Both the position numbers and the translations under genes were made by a program. DNA of 6,271 bases, taken from Firmicutes bacterium UBA1065. Its GTDB lineage: Bacteria > Bacillota > Clostridia > Tissierellales > Sedimentibacteraceae. Location of the stretch: NCBI GenBank assembly GCA_002316225.1, contig DCDC01000162.1, positions 1 to 6,271 of the forward strand, given 5' to 3'. Under the pieces are notes generated by a model, which had not been told where the DNA came from, made no database searches, and worked only from the letters and a program-made list of their open reading frames with translations. Numbering within the stretch: the first letter of the stretch is position 1; every line of letters begins with the position of its first letter. Positions 1 through 5,710 of this stretch are shown here, one piece after another.

Positions 1-14
1 GTCGTTTTATTATA

Positions 15-33
15 TAGTAAAAATCTTTTACTA
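15..33. repeat. Perfect 8-bp inverted repeat with 3-nt spacer
   Basis: The arms TAGTAAAA and TTTTACTA are perfect complements around the spacer ATC, giving a 19-nt element. It has the same length as the palindromes of the neighbouring array but a different sequence. On neither strand is it followed by a T-tract, so it is not a convincing terminator. An operator or a small hairpin is possible; the role is unknown. Confidence 0.5.
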
Positions 34-96
34 ATATAATCCTATTTATTTAACATCTTCCTGTTAACGCAGTTCTTCGGTGCACTAACACTCTGA

Positions 97-162
97 TGGT
101 ATAACGGTCATACCAGTTCCTTATTGCTTCAGTCGATTTATACAACGTATTCCTGTTTGCAC
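97..162. repeat. Repeat unit 1 (box A 97-115, box B 138-162)
   Basis: Box A is intact, with 6-bp arms TGGTAT/ATACCA around AACGGTC. Box B reads TTATACAACGTATTCCTG then TTTGCAC. This unit is nearly identical to unit 2. The partial box B at 46-70 upstream matches this box B at about 18 of 25 positions, showing that at least one older unit, without a recognisable box A, precedes it. Confidence 0.8.
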
Positions 163-194
163 AATAATCTGCTTTTAATGTTCTGATTCTGATG

Positions 195-260
195 TGGTAT
201 AACGGTCATACCAGTTCCTCATGGCTTCATTTGATTTATACAACGTATTCCTGTTTACAC
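195..260. repeat. Repeat unit 2 (box A 195-213, box B 236-260)
   Basis: Box A is identical to unit 1, and box B differs from unit 1 by a single base. Most of the differences from unit 1 fall in the 22-nt linker between the boxes. This suggests that the two boxes, and the distance between them, are what is retained. Confidence 0.8.
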
Positions 261-294
261 GATGACTTCTTCTTTAAATGATATATTTTTGATG

Positions 295-359
295 TGGTTC
301 AACGGTCATACCAGTTTGTTATTCTGCAAATTTCTTAATAAACATTTTCCTGTAAAAAC
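295..359. repeat. Repeat unit 3 (box A 295-313, box B 335-359)
   Basis: The left arm of box A is changed from TGGTAT to TGGTTC, which breaks the outer symmetry. The core AACGGTC and the right arm ATACCA are unchanged. Box B is more diverged but keeps AAC, TTCCTGT and the spacing from box A (40 versus 41 bp). Confidence 0.75.
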
Positions 360-399
360 AGCGCTTTGTAATTCCTCTAATAAGGCTTTGATTCTTAAG

Positions 400-455
400 T
401 GGTATAACGGTCATACCAGTTCTTGCTGCTTAAATACTCTGTTTTATTCCCGCTG
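400..455. repeat. Repeat unit 4 (box A 400-418, box B degraded)
   Basis: Box A is perfect and preceded by ATTCTTAAG instead of the TGATG seen before units 2 and 3. Only a weak trace of box B remains (TATTCCCGCTG near 445-455). The sequence ATTCTTAAG plus GGTAT reappears in slightly altered form at 498-512. Confidence 0.7.
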
Positions 456-497
456 ATATGTATGTTAATTTTTTGTTTATGTTTTGTCTGTCCACTT

Positions 498-517
498 AAT
501 CTTAAGCGGTATATTCC
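498..517. repeat. Degenerate fifth box A touching the GntR stop
   Basis: AATCTTAAGCGGTAT at 498-512 matches ATTCTTAAGTGGTAT before and in unit 4 at 13 of 15 positions. It sits 107 bp further on, continuing the 98/100/105-bp period. The right palindrome arm is not recognisable. The element ends where the GntR stop codon (TAG on the minus strand, 517-519) begins. Confidence 0.45.
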
Positions 518-1485
518 TAGTCAAAATTGCAGCTTGCATTCTTTTTTGACTGTTTTACCTGGCTTATGATCTCTTGCAGCATCCTGACGGATGAACCTTG
601 CAAAACATTTTTGTATTCGATTATTTTTTTTGGCAATAAATTAAAGAATTCAGGGTTTGCTTCCAGGGCATATTTTGAAACAATTAAGACATCCACCTTC
701 TCGGCCAGCTCTTTAACCTTGTCCAAATCTTCCGTATCCGTCTGCAGGATAGAGCCCTGAACCACCCCCAAATCGGTTAACATCTGTTCTAAAGCTGCTG
801 TTCCCATGTCAGTCAAACATACTATTCCAACATTTGTGTCTTTGGGAAGCTCCATAATTTCATTCAGCACCTTCAAAAAGGGGCTGAAATTCAATGCATA
901 CAAGTTGCTGTGCTTTTTTAAAGCTTTTTTCAGCTGCGGATAATGGGCAAAGGTAGTCATTATCAAATCATAGTCGCCAATTTCGTTTTCATCCAAATCA
1001 TCCAGGAGGCAACCGTCCACATCTATGTCTAATTTTTCGGTTATATCGCATATATAGTGTTTTAAGGCAATATCATTGCATTCAACGAATAAGCCTTTAA
1101 CCCTCATGTTTTCTTTTTCTTTCAGGTAAACTATTTCAGCCATGGCTAAGAACTCCCTGCTTGTAAACCCAAGCAAGTTAGCTGCTTCCATGGCTTCTTT
1201 AATAGTATTCATCAATTTTTCCATATCATTTTTCTGGGGTACTTCTATATCTTTGTTGACATAAGTGCCCAACGACTGCTTGGTAACAATCAGTCCTTCG
1301 TTTTCCAGTTCCTTATATGCCTTTAAAACAGTATGCCTGTTTACATTCAGCATGGAAGCCAATTCCCTGACACTTGGCAACCTGGAATCCTGTTCTAATT
1401 CACCGTTTATAATCTGGTATTTTATTTGTGCTATAATCTGTTCGCTGATTTGTAGATTACTTTCTTTATTTATAATAAAATTCAT
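517..1485 (-). CDS. GntR-family transcriptional regulator, YtrA-like HTH with unassigned C-terminal domain
   Basis: The 322-residue product is a predicted cytoplasmic DNA-binding protein. Residues about 8-78 form a GntR winged helix-turn-helix: LPSVRELASMLNVNRHTVLK at 36-55 is the typical recognition region, followed by the wing EGLIVTKQSLGTYV. The remainder (about 85-310) is not an aminotransferase-like MocR domain, which would be much longer, and I see no clear FCD or UTRA pattern. It alternates hydrophobic strands (VKGLFVEC, YDLIMTT, NVGIVCLT, VDVLIVS) with amphipathic helices, suggesting an alpha/beta effector-binding domain of unknown ligand. The ATG start follows GAGGG with short spacing. 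It has its own promoters and is separated from the upstream transporter by a terminator. TGGTAT...GACC elements at both promoters suggest autoregulation. The gene itself is intact. Its targets are unknown; the transporter is a candidate only by proximity, since no matching site lies in front of it. Confidence 0.93.
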   Translation of the reverse strand: MNFIINKESNLQISEQIIAQIKYQIINGELEQDSRLPSVRELASMLNVNRHTVLKAYKELENEGLIVTKQSLGTYVNKDIEVPQKNDMEKLMNTIKEAMEAANLLGFTSREFLAMAEIVYLKEKENMRVKGLFVECNDIALKHYICDITEKLDIDVDGCLLDDLDENEIGDYDLIMTTFAHYPQLKKALKKHSNLYALNFSPFLKVLNEIMELPKDTNVGIVCLTDMGTAALEQMLTDLGVVQGSILQTDTEDLDKVKELAEKVDVLIVSKYALEANPEFFNLLPKKIIEYKNVLQGSSVRMLQEIISQVKQSKKNASCNFD

Positions 1486-1568
1486 TTTTCCCTCGAAACA
1501 AATTTTATTTCCGTTCTAGCTATGTAATTTTGCACTTTTGCTTCTCTGTATTCGGATTAAATACTGTC

Positions 1569-1584
1569 TGGTCTCTATATACCA
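1569..1584 (-). promoter_or_regulatory. Putative GntR operator at the proximal promoter
   Basis: On the minus strand this reads TGGTATATAGAGACCA, with 4-bp outer arms TGGT/ACCA. It starts 2 nt after the -10 hexamer and so covers the expected transcription start near 1580. The TGGTAT arm is identical to the arms of the palindrome array. The position suits a repressor that blocks initiation of its own gene. Binding by the adjacent GntR protein is inferred. Confidence 0.5.
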
Positions 1585-1586
1585 AA

Positions 1587-1615
1587 AGTATAGCACAAGG
1601 TGGCCTATTTAACAA
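1587..1615 (-). promoter_or_regulatory. Proximal sigma-A-type promoter of the GntR gene
   Basis: Read on the minus strand, TTGTTA (1615-1610) and TATACT (1592-1587) are separated by exactly 17 bp. Initiation would be near 1580, giving a leader of about 95 nt. I see no riboswitch-like structure in that leader. Confidence 0.6.
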
Positions 1616-1616
1616 T

Positions 1617-1638
1617 ACCTAATTTTTACCTAATTTTT
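1617..1638. repeat. Tandem 11-bp repeat just upstream of the -35 box
   Basis: ACCTAATTTTT occurs twice with no gap (1617-1627 and 1628-1638). On the minus strand this places two A-tracts one helical turn apart immediately upstream of TTGTTA. That is compatible with an UP-element or a curved segment, or with an additional protein site. No direct evidence favours one of these. Confidence 0.4.
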
Positions 1639-1721
1639 GCAAAACCCGTTTTCGTTGATTTTATGCGAAAATTCGACTCTTATTACATTGATATTAATTT
1701 CACTTTTTGTCAAATCTCTAT

Positions 1722-1741
1722 CGGTCTATTACAGTATACCA
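1722..1741 (-). promoter_or_regulatory. Second operator-like element at the distal promoter
   Basis: On the plus strand this is CGGTCTATTACAGTATACCA. Its two ends, GGTCT and ATACCA, are the same as those of the element at 1569-1584 but with a spacer of 8 rather than 4 bp. On the minus strand TGGTAT overlaps the -10 hexamer at 1733-1738. The changed spacer makes equal binding uncertain. Confidence 0.35.
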
Positions 1742-1761
1742 AATAATTAAATTCTTAGCAA
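1733..1761 (-). promoter_or_regulatory. Possible distal promoter of the GntR gene
   Basis: On the minus strand TTGCTA (1761-1756), a 17-bp spacer and TATACT (1738-1733) form a plausible sigma-A promoter about 150 bp upstream of the proximal one. The region is AT-rich, so chance matches are easier here. The identical -10 hexamer and the overlapping TGGTAT element raise its credibility somewhat. The remaining stretch 1762-1844 is AT-rich, with short palindromes such as AATAATATTATT, and holds no gene that I can see. Confidence 0.4.
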
Positions 1762-1844
1762 TAGACAAAATAAATAATATTATTTTAATAAATTATTATA
1801 AAAAATTAACAAAAGGAAGAACCCCACCCTGGAACCCAATCATT

Positions 1845-1902
1845 AAAAAATAAAAATCCCGGGACCCTGCATGTCAGTAATGACGGGTAACGGATCCCGG
1901 GA
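1845..1902 (-). terminator. Intrinsic terminator of the dtd-to-transporter operon
   Basis: On the minus strand TCCCGGGATCC (1902-1892) pairs with GGGTCCCGGGA (1867-1857) in an 11-bp stem with one G-U pair. The apical region carries a small GTCA/TGAC hairpin. The stem is followed directly by TTTTTATTTTTT (1856-1845). It lies 13 nt after the transporter stop codon and separates that operon from the GntR gene. On the plus strand no T-run follows, so it appears unidirectional. Confidence 0.92.
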
Positions 1903-1915
1903 AGGGGCTGTCCTT

Positions 1916-3292
1916 TTAAAAGAGTCCTAAAGCTTTCCAATATACAGCTTCAAATAAAACTATAATAAAAACTACCACAGTTAAAGGGATACCTAAACGC
2001 GTTACTTCCTTCTGGCTGTACATGCCGTTTTCTTCCCCCATGCCCACAAGAACGTCCAGATGGTGGAAGGGTAAAATATAGTGGACTCCAATGGAAGAAT
2101 ACACAAACAAGGTTGTAACCACAGGATTTATATTCATGGATTCCGTAAATATCAGCAAGGCAGGTACCGCTATTCCCATGACTGCTATTACGCTTCCCAA
2201 TACCATATGTATTCCCATCGATATGACCGCAATTATAATTGCTAAAGCGAAGGGGTTTGATGGAACCGATGAAGGAAGAATGGTTTGTGCAACCCAGTCA
2301 TTCATGCCGGTTACGCCTCCAACCTTGCCAATAGCCGTGGCTGCAGTCACAAACATTAAAACATTCAAGGGAATATCTGCCCACTGCTTTGGCTCCAGTA
2401 CTTCTCCCAGGACGGGAAAACTCATGAGCATTGCAATAAATAATGTAATCCAGCCGATATCAATCCCATGGACGGAATCGGTCAACCATAAGGTTATTGC
2501 CGCCCCAAGCCATATTAAGGTTCTTTTTTCTTTATTTGTAAGAGGCCCCAGCAAACGCAGCTTTTCTTTAATTTCTTCTTTGTTTATTTTTATTTCCTTT
2601 GACGGTTTGAATAAAATTAATATTAAAAAACAAGTTATGATGCTTACCACCAGAGCCGGAGGTCCCATGTATATGAGCCACTGCATCCAGCTTATCTCCC
2701 TGCCTGAAGCTGATACTGCCATGGAATTAATTAAACTGTCTCCCGTCAAAAATATCATTGAAACGGGAACAGCAGCCGCAAAAACGGAAAAGCCGATCTT
2801 GGCCGCATCCACTTTCGGTATGTTTGCGCTCCCGATTACCACCGACATGACTGACATAATTATAAAGGCCCTGGGCCAGGGATGGGGTATCAATAAGCTC
2901 AATATAAAGGTCAAGGCAAAAATAGAAATGATTATGCTCTTATATGTATTAACAAATCTTATTATGAAATTATAAGCTATTCTTTCTCCCAGGCCGGAGC
3001 TTTTCACGGCAGAAGCCATTAAATACGCCCCTATAACAAGGTACATGGTAGATCCCAGCCAGGATGAAAAAACCACGGTTGGTTCGGCTACCTTAAATAT
3101 TACCAACAAGGCCAAATAAAGACCTGATGAATAACCTGACTGAACCGTTTGAAATGCCCAGAAGAGAACCGTCATCACCGTCAACGCAAGGCATATTTTA
3201 CCCTTGTCCGATAAGCCGCTAAGTGGAAGCAGATAAATTGTTACTGCAACCATAATACCTGTAATTAAACCAACTAACCTTTTGTTTTTCAT
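1916..3292 (-). CDS. DASS/SLC13-like membrane transporter (anion permease), divergent
   Basis: The 458-residue, very hydrophobic product has roughly 12 predicted membrane segments in two halves, split by a charged cytoplasmic stretch (about 229-256, KPSKEIKINKEEIKEKLRLL). The overall pattern, length and phrases such as AVKSSGLGERIAYNFI (95-110) and WADIPLNVLMFVTAATAIGKV (304-324) fit the divalent anion/sodium symporter (DASS, SLC13) superfamily, whose members import dicarboxylates, citrate or sulfate. The family's two SNT signature motifs, which bind sodium and substrate, are not visible. The corresponding places read PHPWPRA (136-142) and HMVLGSV (362-368), and the late half has HYILPFHHLD (404-413). 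It is therefore probably a distinct subfamily with unknown substrate and coupling ion. The ATG start is preceded by AAAGGA with 7-nt spacing. It is the last gene of the operon, 31 bp after the thioredoxin-like gene, and ends just before the terminator. Confidence 0.85.
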   Translation of the reverse strand: MKNKRLVGLITGIMVAVTIYLLPLSGLSDKGKICLALTVMTVLFWAFQTVQSGYSSGLYLALLVIFKVAEPTVVFSSWLGSTMYLVIGAYLMASAVKSSGLGERIAYNFIIRFVNTYKSIIISIFALTFILSLLIPHPWPRAFIIMSVMSVVIGSANIPKVDAAKIGFSVFAAAVPVSMIFLTGDSLINSMAVSASGREISWMQWLIYMGPPALVVSIITCFLILILFKPSKEIKINKEEIKEKLRLLGPLTNKEKRTLIWLGAAITLWLTDSVHGIDIGWITLFIAMLMSFPVLGEVLEPKQWADIPLNVLMFVTAATAIGKVGGVTGMNDWVAQTILPSSVPSNPFALAIIIAVISMGIHMVLGSVIAVMGIAVPALLIFTESMNINPVVTTLFVYSSIGVHYILPFHHLDVLVGMGEENGMYSQKEVTRLGIPLTVVVFIIVLFEAVYWKALGLF

Positions 3293-3323
3293 AAAATGAT
3301 CCTTTCCCGATTATTTTGCCTTG

Positions 3324-3590
3324 TCAGTCATGCTTAATTGCTTCCTTCAATACTCTTTCAATTCTGTCTACACTGGGAACACCTTCATGGAGCTTAACCC
3401 CGTCCACATAAAAGGTGGGTACATAGTAATAATCGTGGGCATTGGCTGCCTTCACGTCCTTGTTTTCATCTATGTATTCTATTTCTATTTTTGAATATTC
3501 AGGATTTCCGGCCATCAAATCATCCAGGATCCTGAAAGCCCTCCTGCAGTGGGGACAGTTTTCCATGTAAAACACTTTTACCTTTTTCAT
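3324..3590 (-). CDS. Small thioredoxin/glutaredoxin-like protein with CPHC active site
   Basis: The 88-residue cytoplasmic product has a thioredoxin fold: beta strand KVKVFYM, redox motif CPHC at 12-15, and the conserved cis-proline in YVPTFYVDG (Pro58). A C-terminal helix follows. The size and single domain fit the glutaredoxin/NrdH-like group, while CPHC is the dipeptide seen in DsbA-type proteins. There is no signal peptide, so it probably acts in the cytoplasm on disulfides or mixed thiols; its partner is unknown. Its ATG follows the hemZ stop directly, and its Shine-Dalgarno sequence GGGAGG is formed by the last Gly codons of hemZ. This suggests translational coupling and a possible functional link to HemZ. 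Confidence 0.88.
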   Translation of the reverse strand: MKKVKVFYMENCPHCRRAFRILDDLMAGNPEYSKIEIEYIDENKDVKAANAHDYYYVPTFYVDGVKLHEGVPSVDRIERVLKEAIKHD

Positions 3591-5057
3591 TTATCCTCCC
3601 AGCAAAGATTGTTTTTTATTGATTATTTCATCAATTCGCATTTCATATTCTTCAAGGCTTTTAAAATTCCGTATAGTCTCATGCTTGTTTTCGCCTGTTA
3701 TAATTTTGCTTGAAGCGCCCAGGCCGCATCCCAGTATGGTTTCCAATTCTTCAGTCATGACCATGTTGTAGATGCATTCCCTGCCATCCTTTGTATACCC
3801 GATGTTTTCGGAGTTGCCCTTAATGTTTTTTTGCCTGTACATGTAGTAGGGTTTATAGCCCTTTCCTTGACAAAGCTCATCTATTGCTGCATGCATCTTC
3901 TTAATCAGGTCATAATCTTTATAAAACTCGGAACTTTCCCTGGTGAGCTCGGAAAGTTTTTTGTAAGCCAGGGTATGGACCGTAATATTTTCGGGATTTA
4001 ATCCTCCAATAATCTCCATTGTCCTTCTTACATCCGATTCATCTTCGCCCGGCAGACCTAAAATAATATCCATGTTTATTGTCGTAAAGCCCGCTTCCCT
4101 GGCCATATAATATGCATCCACGATTTCAGAGCTTAGGTGTTTTCTCCCGATTGCTCTCAAGGTATCGTCATTCATAGTCTGGGGGTTAATGGATATCCTG
4201 TCAACCTTATTCCTTTTCAGGCAAAGAAGTTTTTCCTTGTTCAAGGTGTCAGGCCTTCCGGCTTCAAAGGTAATTTCCCTTACTTGAGATAAATCATAAT
4301 GCTTTATGATAGGCTCAAAGAGCTTGTTAATTTGGTCTTCATTCAAAACGGAAGGGGTTCCCCCTCCAACATAAATCGTATTTAAATTAAGTTTTTTCTT
4401 TTTGGCAAGTTCGATGGTTTTTTCAATTTCAAAGGATAGGGTATCCAAATATGAATTGATTTTCTTTTGGGGACAATTTACATATGAGGTAAAGGAGCAA
4501 TAGATGCACTTTGAAGGACAGAAGGGAATGTCTATGTATAAATTGTAATTGGATTTGTTTATTTTCTCGTCAATATATTTTTCCTCTATGCTAAGGATGT
4601 CCCATAGAAGCTTTATTTTTTCTTCTTTTACTTCATATGTGTCTCTAAGAATCCGGTTTATTTCTTCCCCGGACTTGTTTTCTCTCTTTGCTATGATTAA
4701 TATTTTGACCACCCTGACTCCGGTCAGGATTCCGTAATCGGGTTCAACCTTGTAGTATGATTTCAAAACATGGTGGATTGTTTTTATAACCAAGGTTTTT
4801 TTTAGTTTTTTATCACCGTATTTCTCCAAAATAATATCATCAGCTTTGAAACATGCTTCGGACAAGAGTTCACGGTCCTTGTAAAGCTGTGCCCTTGCCC
4901 TTATGATTTCTCCTTCTTCAAGGCATGACACAAGAGACAGGCCCCTTCCTTCAAAGGAGCCGTAGCTTATTTCAATATCCGCGTTTAAATCAAAGACCCT
5001 GAGGGCATTTTGAACTTCGTATTCAAAGTCATGGCCCGATAAATAAAACTTAAACAT
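3591..5057 (-). CDS. hemZ: HemZ-type radical SAM protein (coproporphyrinogen dehydrogenase-like)
   Basis: The 488-residue product belongs to the HemN/HemZ radical SAM group, annotated as oxygen-independent coproporphyrinogen III oxidase in heme synthesis. An N-terminal extension of about 170 residues, characteristic of HemZ, precedes the radical SAM core. The CX3CX2C motif CPSKCIYC has Cys180, Cys184 and Cys187 ligating the 4Fe-4S cluster. GGGTPS (231-236) is the SAM-binding glycine motif, and FEAGRPD (264-270), DRISINPQT and GLPGED follow as in the family. YYMYRQKN (404-411) is typical of HemZ. No other heme gene is in the window, so the physiological reaction is inferred from the family; a heme-chaperone-like role, as for HemW, cannot be excluded. 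The start is ATG after CAGG. It lies 17 bp after the MBL gene and abuts the redox gene downstream. Confidence 0.92.
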   Translation of the reverse strand: MFKFYLSGHDFEYEVQNALRVFDLNADIEISYGSFEGRGLSLVSCLEEGEIIRARAQLYKDRELLSEACFKADDIILEKYGDKKLKKTLVIKTIHHVLKSYYKVEPDYGILTGVRVVKILIIAKRENKSGEEINRILRDTYEVKEEKIKLLWDILSIEEKYIDEKINKSNYNLYIDIPFCPSKCIYCSFTSYVNCPQKKINSYLDTLSFEIEKTIELAKKKKLNLNTIYVGGGTPSVLNEDQINKLFEPIIKHYDLSQVREITFEAGRPDTLNKEKLLCLKRNKVDRISINPQTMNDDTLRAIGRKHLSSEIVDAYYMAREAGFTTINMDIILGLPGEDESDVRRTMEIIGGLNPENITVHTLAYKKLSELTRESSEFYKDYDLIKKMHAAIDELCQGKGYKPYYMYRQKNIKGNSENIGYTKDGRECIYNMVMTEELETILGCGLGASSKIITGENKHETIRNFKSLEEYEMRIDEIINKKQSLLGG

Positions 5058-5074
5058 AGTACCTGCCTGTATCT

Positions 5075-5701
5075 TTATGCCTCTTTTACGAATGGATTGT
5101 GAAGTTTTTCGTTCTTTATTGTCGATGGGGACATATGGCCCGGATAAATGACGGTATCCTCATCATATTTAAATATTTTTTCCTTGATTGATCTTATGAT
5201 TTCTTCATAAGACCCTCCCGGAAAATCGGTTCTCCCTATGGAGCCCCTGAACAGTGTATCCCCCGTCATCATAATGTTGCCAACCTTGATGCAGATACCC
5301 CCCTGGGTATGACCGGGAGTATGGATTATTTCAAGCTTTAAATCGCCTAAATTTACTATATCTCCATCCTTTAGCAAAACATCTGCTGTTATTGAAATAT
5401 CCTTTCTGAACATTGACTTTGTAAAATTCAGCCTGCTGTCACTAAGAGCATTTGCATCATTATCGTGAATACAGACTTTTAACCCGTATTTGTTTACAAG
5501 GTCTTCCACGGCTCCGATATGGTCTCCGTGACAATGGGTCAAGATAATCATTTTGGGAACTATACCTAATTCCTTAATTTTATTGTCTATTTTATTAAAA
5601 TCAGCCCCGGGATCTATTATGGCTCCTTCTTTAGTCTCTTCACTTGCCACTATATAACAGTTGGCTCCGTAGATCCCTACTTCCATTGCTTCAAATATCA
5701 T
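5075..5701 (-). CDS. MBL-fold metallo-hydrolase, glyoxalase II-like (YcbL/YqgX group)
   Basis: The 208-residue cytoplasmic product has a complete metallo-beta-lactamase metal site: THCHGDH gives His56, His58, Asp60 and His61. HTPGHTQGG supplies His131, TGDTLFRGSIGR supplies Asp148, and YPGHM supplies His189. Two metal ions, commonly zinc or iron, are expected. The short length and the FRGSIGRTDFPGG segment match the YcbL/YqgX type, which resembles glyoxalase II but lacks its C-terminal substrate-binding domain. A thioester or related hydrolase activity is likely; the true substrate is unknown. The start is well supported by AGGAGG 5 nt before ATG. That site overlaps the dtd stop codon, so translation of the two genes is probably coupled. 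Confidence 0.93.
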   Translation of the reverse strand: MIFEAMEVGIYGANCYIVASEETKEGAIIDPGADFNKIDNKIKELGIVPKMIILTHCHGDHIGAVEDLVNKYGLKVCIHDNDANALSDSRLNFTKSMFRKDISITADVLLKDGDIVNLGDLKLEIIHTPGHTQGGICIKVGNIMMTGDTLFRGSIGRTDFPGGSYEEIIRSIKEKIFKYDEDTVIYPGHMSPSTIKNEKLHNPFVKEA

Positions 5702-5710
5702 TGCTTCCTC

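Larger units (their letters stand above)
46..455. repeat. Array of bipartite repeats with period of about 100 bp
   Basis: Each unit has box A, a 19-bp palindrome TGGTATAACGGTCATACCA followed by GTT, and box B, a 25-bp segment of the type TTATACAAC..TTCCTGTTT.CAC. Box B starts 40-41 bp after the start of box A. Box A occurs at 97, 195, 295 and 400; box B at 46, 138, 236 and 335, with a very degraded form near 444. The first two full units match at about 61 of 66 positions. The stretches between units (71-96, 163-194, 261-294, 360-399) are unlike each other and 26, 32, 34 and 40 nt long, though several end in TGATG or similar. The array may continue beyond the window start. It lies 3' of the GntR gene, with no terminator seen between them. 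I do not recognise it. Candidate roles are a cluster of operators, an RNA hairpin array, or a decaying tandem repeat. I see no credible gene in 1-516. Confidence 0.85.

Noticed and set aside
46..455. CRISPR array or integron attC cassette sites
   Set aside because: The repeated part is about 66 bp, bipartite and degenerate; intervals range from 26 to 40 nt and no cas genes are present. GTTRRRY/RYYYAAC-type attC core sites and an integrase are also lacking.
262..456. Plus-strand open frame of 64 codons across repeat units 3 and 4
   Set aside because: It has no ribosome binding site and its start lies in a spacer. The repeated peptide follows from the DNA repeat. I kept the idea only as a low-interest finding.
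420..516. Terminator after the GntR gene
   Set aside because: On the minus strand I find only the short palindrome CTTAATCTTAAG and no GC-rich stem followed by a T-run.
527..1519. Plus-strand open frames at 527-760 and 1265-1519
   Set aside because: Both lie opposite the GntR gene or its leader, have no ribosome binding sites and give no recognisable protein.
1486..1580. Riboswitch or attenuator in the GntR leader
   Set aside because: The leader of about 95 nt shows no stable paired elements or known aptamer motifs by eye.
1649..1671. Inverted TTTTCG...CGAAAA pair upstream of the proximal promoter
   Set aside because: Six A/T-rich base pairs with an 11-nt gap in an AT-rich region are too weak to support a specific site.
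2091..2975. Long open frame on the plus strand opposite the transporter
   Set aside because: It is antisense to an intact, well-supported membrane protein gene, starts without a ribosome binding site, and its translation shows no recognisable domain. It is a shadow of the hydrophobic codon pattern.
4549..4737. Plus-strand open frame within hemZ
   Set aside because: It is short, antisense to the intact radical SAM gene and without translation signals.
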